A DNA stretch of 64,000 nt from Bacteroidota bacterium (lineage in GTDB: Bacteria > Bacteroidota > Bacteroidia > B-17B0 > Aurantibacillaceae): assembly GCA_013697245.1 (NCBI GenBank), contig JACCXH010000010.1, positions 96,633 through 160,632 of the forward strand. The letters run 5' to 3'. Shown here piece after piece: positions 60,638 through 64,000 of this stretch (its first letter is position 1; each line of letters opens with the position of its first letter). Made by a program: the position numbers and the translations under genes. The notes under the pieces are model-generated. The model searched no databases. It was given only the letters and a program-made list of their open reading frames with translations, and was not told the origin of the DNA.

Positions 60638-60670
60638 AAAAAAGCGGCTCCGATAATGAGCCGCTTTTGT
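60638..60670. terminator. bidirectional terminator between dnaE and the methyltransferase gene
   Basis: AAAAGCGGCTC (60640-60650) pairs with GAGCCGCTTTT (60658-60668) around a 7-base loop, with A-run and T-run flanks serving both convergent genes. Confidence 0.88.
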
Positions 60671-60672
60671 TT

Positions 60673-60688
60673 TGTTCCACGTGAAACA
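60673..60688. other. parS-like ParB-binding site 2
   Basis: TGTTCCACGTGAAACA is a perfect match to the parS consensus TGTTNCACGTGAAACA. It lies between the terminator and the methyltransferase stop codon. Confidence 0.88.
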
Positions 60689-61576
60689 TTAAGCCTTTTT
60701 AAACACGTAAATAACGCTTGAATAATTGTCGGCAGTCTTTGCTTTAAGATTAGATCTTAATCCGGTTATAAAAGCATTAAAATATTTGATGGATCCGGTG
60801 TTATATTTCTCGCTAAGCATACTCACATAAAAGCTATCAAACTTCATGGATTTTGTTTCAATAAGCTTAAAGTCAAAAGGGGCTAAAAGCTTTTCAATAG
60901 TTTCTCTATGGAAATGATAAAGATGACGAGGCACATCATAAGCTGCCCAGAATTCCTTATAGTGTTGCGCATCAAAACTGGTGTGATTTGGTACCGCAAT
61001 TATTAAAACCCCATTAGTATTTAGTTTCGATTTAAAGAAGCTTAATGTATCCTCAAGGTCCGTTACGTGTTCTAAAACATGCCACAAAGTAATAGCATCA
61101 AACTTAAGATCTCCTTGTATATAAGAGTTTAGTTTTACCTTATCTGGGAAAACGGTAAGCCCCATTTGGGTGGCAATTTTGCCGGCTCCGTCATCGGGTT
61201 CCATTCCAAAAGACTTCCATCCGTTGTTCTGGCAAACCTTTAAAAACATTCCTGTACCACAACCATAATCTAATATTGTTCCACGTGAAACATGTTTAGA
61301 AACCAATTGGATCTTCTTCTTTAGAGTATAATTTCTAACAGCATGGTAGAGTTGGGAAATAATTCCCTTTTTGGTATTGGAGTGGGAGATATAGTCTTCG
61401 GACTTATAATAATTTCCTAAAACATTATTTGCCGGTCGCGGGTTTGTAAATTTAAAGTTGCAACTTTCGCACACAACAATGGTAAAACTTTCTTTACTTA
61501 CCGTATAATCTTTACAGGTTAAAACGGCTTTAAAAGAAGTAGCATTACAAACGGGACAATTATTGAGAGTAGTCAT
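60689..61576 (-). CDS. zinc-ribbon class I SAM-dependent methyltransferase
   Basis: The 295-residue cytoplasmic protein has an N-terminal zinc ribbon (NCPVCNATSF ... VVCESCNFKFTNPRP) and a Rossmann methyltransferase domain (~90-220) with the SAM-binding ILDYGCGTGMFLKVC, the acidic motif GMEPDDGA and LWHVLEHVTDLEDTL. This layout is common among methyltransferases acting on sugars or lipid-linked glycans. Part of its coding sequence (KHVSRGTI) is itself a perfect parS-like site (61278-61293), and a further site lies in its upstream region. The stop is next to parS site 2. Confidence 0.88.
   Translation of the reverse strand: MTTLNNCPVCNATSFKAVLTCKDYTVSKESFTIVVCESCNFKFTNPRPANNVLGNYYKSEDYISHSNTKKGIISQLYHAVRNYTLKKKIQLVSKHVSRGTILDYGCGTGMFLKVCQNNGWKSFGMEPDDGAGKIATQMGLTVFPDKVKLNSYIQGDLKFDAITLWHVLEHVTDLEDTLSFFKSKLNTNGVLIIAVPNHTSFDAQHYKEFWAAYDVPRHLYHFHRETIEKLLAPFDFKLIETKSMKFDSFYVSMLSEKYNTGSIKYFNAFITGLRSNLKAKTADNYSSVIYVFKKA
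61278..61293. other. parS-like ParB-binding site 3 (inside the methyltransferase gene)
   Basis: TGTTCCACGTGAAACA is a perfect consensus match that on the reverse strand encodes HVSRGT of the methyltransferase just before the SAM-binding motif. The site is thus kept within coding sequence. Confidence 0.85.
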
Positions 61577-61587
61577 ATATTAAAAAA

Positions 61588-61603
61588 CGTTCCACGTGAA
61601 ACA
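61588..61603. other. parS-like ParB-binding site 4
   Basis: CGTTCCACGTGAAACA (15 of 16 to consensus) lies in the 33-base gap between mnmG and the methyltransferase start. Confidence 0.8.
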
Positions 61604-61609
61604 TTAAAT

Positions 61610-63496
61610 TTATCTTCCCAAATGAACCAAGAGAACTGAAATATCTGCAGGATTAATTCCCGAAATACGACTTGCCTGGCCAATGGTATGTGGCTTAAAT
61701 TTCTTGAATTTCTCTATCGCTTCGGCGCCCAAACTTTTAATAGAATCGTAATTAAACGACTCGTTAATTACATAATCTTCCAAGCGCTTTTGTTTGTCAG
61801 CATTCTCTTTTTCACGCTCAATATAGCCTTCATATTTCATCAATATCTCGGCTTGCTCTATAGTTTCAGCATCATATTCTGAAAGAAAATTTGCTAAAGC
61901 AGTATCGTGCAAAGCAAGTTCTTTAGCAGAGATATTCGGTCTTGAAAGTACATTAAAAAGCCTTGTCTTTTGAGAGAGTGGGGCAGAGCCTAAAGATTCA
62001 AGGAAAGGATTAAGCACATTTGGTTCTCCACTGGTATTCTTAAAGTGACCAATGATCTTATTATAACCCGCTATCTTCTTTTCTACACGTTCCATTCTGT
62101 CGCTTGCGGCAAGCCCTAAAGCGTTAGATAGCGGTGTTAAACGCACGTCAGCATTATCCTGACGTAATAGTAAGCGATATTCTGCACGAGAGGTGAACAT
62201 ACGGTAAGGCTCATCTGTCCCTTTTGTAACAAGGTCGTCGATCAAAACGCCAATATAAGCCTCGTAACGATTCAATATTAATGCCGGTTTCTCATTTACT
62301 TTTAAGTGCGCATTAATTCCGGCCATCATGCCCTGACAAGCGGCTTCTTCGTAACCGGTAGTACCGTTTATCTGTCCGGCAAAATATAAATTGTTAACCA
62401 ACTTGGTCTCCAGTGTTAGCTTTAGTTGTGTTGGTGGAAAGTAATCGTACTCTATAGCATAACCCGGACGGAACATCCTGGCCTTTTCAAAACCAGGAAT
62501 TAATTCCAAAGCTTTTTGCTGCACATCTATTGGTAACGACGTAGAAAAACCATTTACATAGATCTCTACCGTATTCCAGCCCTCAGGTTCCACGAAAAGC
62601 TGGTGACGTTCCCTTTCGCTGAAGCGAGTGATCTTATCCTCAATACTTGGACAATAACGCGGTCCAAGGCCTTGTATACGCCCCTGAAACATAGGTGACT
62701 TCTCGAAACCCGTTTTTAATATATCGTGAACGTTTTGATTTGTATAAGTAACATGACATGGAACCTGTTTTATTTTGTTTGGTCCAATGAATGGTGATGT
62801 ATTATCTATGTAAGAGAACTTGTCCGCAGCTTCATCGCCGCCCTGAACTTCCATTTTAGAATAATCTAATGATCTTCCATCTATTCGTGGAGGCGTTCCG
62901 GTTTTCATGCGGCCACTTTCAAATCCTATTTGGACTAATTGTTCCGTTATTCCGTGGCTGGCTGATTCGCCCGTACGGCCGCCGCCCAATTGCTTCTCGC
63001 CAATATGTATAATGCCGTTTAAGAAAGTTCCATTCGTCAATACAATAGCTTTTGCTTTAAACTCAATGCCCATGCCAGTTACAACCCCTTCCACGCGTTT
63101 TCCGTCTTTGGAGATGATAAGCGATCTTACCATGTCCTGCCAGAAATCAACGTTGGGGCTTTGTTCCAGCATTTCGCGCCAAAGTGTTGCAAACATCATT
63201 CTATCGTTTTGCGTGCGCGGGCTCCACATGGCGGGGCCTTTGCTACGGTTAAGCATTCGAAATTGTATTGCCGATTTGTCTGAAACAATTCCGCTGTAGC
63301 CACCCATAGCATCTATCTCACGAACAATCTGCCCTTTGGCAATACCGCCCATAGCAGGGTTACAGCTCATTTGGGCAATGGTTTGCATATTCATGGTAAC
63401 CAATAAAACCTTGGAGCCCATGTTAGCGGCAGCAGCAGCAGCTTCGCAGCCTGCGTGCCCGGCACCAACTACAATTATATCGTAACTTATTTGCAA
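61610..63496 (-). CDS. mnmG: tRNA uridine-5-carboxymethylaminomethyl(34) synthesis enzyme
   Basis: FAD enzyme of 628 residues that works with MnmE to modify uridine 34 of tRNAs. Motifs are [20 protein letters not shown] (FAD), [63 protein letters not shown] and the C-terminal MnmE/tRNA-binding end ([19 protein letters not shown]). The reading frame begins at TTG, and TATCTTTG, an exact -7 element, lies just 5 bases upstream (63502-63509), so the transcript may be almost leaderless. mnmG (gidA) is often close to oriC, in line with the parS sites. Confidence 0.96.
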   Translation of the reverse strand: MQISYDIIVVGAGHAGCEAAAAAANMGSKVLLVTMNMQTIAQMSCNPAMGGIAKGQIVREIDAMGGYSGIVSDKSAIQFRMLNRSKGPAMWSPRTQNDRMMFATLWREMLEQSPNVDFWQDMVRSLIISKDGKRVEGVVTGMGIEFKAKAIVLTNGTFLNGIIHIGEKQLGGGRTGESASHGITEQLVQIGFESGRMKTGTPPRIDGRSLDYSKMEVQGGDEAADKFSYIDNTSPFIGPNKIKQVPCHVTYTNQNVHDILKTGFEKSPMFQGRIQGLGPRYCPSIEDKITRFSERERHQLFVEPEGWNTVEIYVNGFSTSLPIDVQQKALELIPGFEKARMFRPGYAIEYDYFPPTQLKLTLETKLVNNLYFAGQINGTTGYEEAACQGMMAGINAHLKVNEKPALILNRYEAYIGVLIDDLVTKGTDEPYRMFTSRAEYRLLLRQDNADVRLTPLSNALGLAASDRMERVEKKIAGYNKIIGHFKNTSGEPNVLNPFLESLGSAPLSQKTRLFNVLSRPNISAKELALHDTALANFLSEYDAETIEQAEILMKYEGYIEREKENADKQKRLEDYVINESFNYDSIKSLGAEAIEKFKKFKPHTIGQASRISGINPADISVLLVHLGR

Positions 63497-63501
63497 GGGC
63501 G

Positions 63502-63509
63502 CAAAGATA
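63502..63509 (-). promoter_or_regulatory. -7 promoter element (TATCTTTG) for mnmG
   Basis: The reverse strand reads TATCTTTG, an exact TAnnTTTG, ending 5 bases before the TTG start of mnmG. Confidence 0.5.
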
Positions 63510-63593
63510 CAGATTTTATTTTTTGAATTCTATAAATGCCCCGTTATGTATTTAATGAATTAACAGTAATTTCGTTTTATAAATTATCTCCTT

Positions 63594-63896
63594 ATGAAAA
63601 CAAATTTACTTTTTGCTGTAGTGTTCCTAATTACTAATATGCTTAACGCTACCATCTGGCATGTAGGTGCCAGTCAAACATACACTATGCCAAGCCAGGT
63701 TTCCACTTTGGTAAATCATGGGGATACGGTGAATATTGATGCCGGCATTTATAACTCTAATGTTTGCGCCTGGAATAAAAATAATTTATTGATCCGTTGT
63801 ATTAACGGTATAGCTCACTTAAAATCTAACGGTTTAAGCTACGGCGACAAGGCTATTTGGGTGATACAGGGTAATAATATCAACTTGATTTATTAA
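63594..63896 (+). pseudogene. N-terminal fragment of a secreted beta-helix-like protein
   Basis: This frame encodes a signal peptide (MKTNLLFAVVFLITNMLNA) and then TIWHVGASQTYTMPSQVSTL, VNHGDTVNIDAGIYNSNVCA and AIWVIQGNNINLI. This is the start of a secreted right-handed parallel beta-helix protein, which normally runs for several hundred residues. Translation stops after 100 residues at TATTAA, and no frame continues the family sequence; from about 63893 the reverse strand codes for something else. The gene is therefore probably cut by an insertion. A simple frameshift or a genuinely short protein is less likely. Confidence 0.6.
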
Positions 63897-64000
63897 ATAG
63901 TCCAAATTTCTTCTACAAAAGCGTATTGATAGTTACAAGTATTAATAATTTGTATCTCAGTAATTGCCTTTATAGTTTTTTCAATATAGTCACTGATTTG
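63893..64000 (-). CDS. C-terminal end of an unidentified protein entering from the right edge (partial)
   Basis: On the reverse strand the last 108 bases are an open frame ending in TAA. It encodes 35 residues, starting QISDYIEKTIKAITEIQIIN and ending AFVEEIWTI. Composition (Ile, Glu, Lys, Thr) looks coding. It overlaps the end of the beta-helix fragment by four bases in a convergent arrangement, as if an inserted gene had cut that gene. I do not recognise the family from this tail. Confidence 0.45.
   Translation of the reverse strand, partial: QISDYIEKTIKAITEIQIINTCNYQYAFVEEIWTI

Overview
The window is chromosomal DNA of a member of the Bacteroidota. The signs are AT-rich DNA, promoters of the TAnnTTTG type with little Shine-Dalgarno sequence, two likely type IX secretion components (PorG-like and PorE-like), a TonB-dependent receptor with a carboxypeptidase-like N-terminal domain, many TPR proteins, SpoIIE-type phosphatases, and the TPR / DUF4292 / EnvC-like gene cluster typical of the phylum. 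I cannot name a genus. I see no rRNA or tRNA gene, CRISPR array, prophage or complete insertion sequence.

Layout. 1-5.8 kb: tail of a redoxin, a DUF5522 protein, a UROC1-type urocanase, a phosphate transporter, MscL and an OmpA lipoprotein. 5.8-13.8 kb: an orphan TPR sensor, acetyl-CoA synthetase, Ogt, DprA and a TonB receptor. 13.8-21.8 kb: a secreted TPR-CHAT protein, TPR and PorE-like proteins, MurI and PorG. 21.8-25.8 kb: the sdhCAB operon, split by a four-helix-bundle gene that sits between inverted heptanucleotide arrays. 25.9-33.7 kb: a fused TPR-SpoIIE protein, a 2H phosphoesterase, a nucleotidyltransferase, and the TPR-DUF4292-EnvC cluster. 33.8-40.4 kb: trigger factor, a five-gene operon (M42 peptidase, GH3, LysE, DUF493, epimerase) and a PaaY-like protein.

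40.6-46.6 kb holds the most unusual operon. It encodes an outer-membrane TolC-like protein fused to a GH18-like barrel, an HlyD-type adaptor, a cytoplasmic zinc-ribbon protein with a degenerate GGDEF-like end, and a membrane GT2 polysaccharide synthase. The four genes overlap or nearly touch, and together they look like a synthesis-and-export machine for a polysaccharide. 46.6-48.5 kb is an ECF sigma factor with three small membrane or exported proteins. A matching ECF-like promoter lies before the sigma gene and before the second small gene.

51.3-56.2 kb is a second unusual operon. Three TPR-membrane-coiled-coil proteins each end at the point where a phosphatase domain normally begins, and a fourth gene supplies one free-standing SpoIIE phosphatase. 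56.3-60.6 kb is a DinB / DnaE mutagenesis cassette behind a palindromic operator-like site. 60.6-63.5 kb carries four parS-like ParB-binding sites around a methyltransferase gene next to mnmG, which suggests that the replication origin is near. At the right edge, a secreted beta-helix-like gene breaks off where an unidentified gene on the other strand ends.
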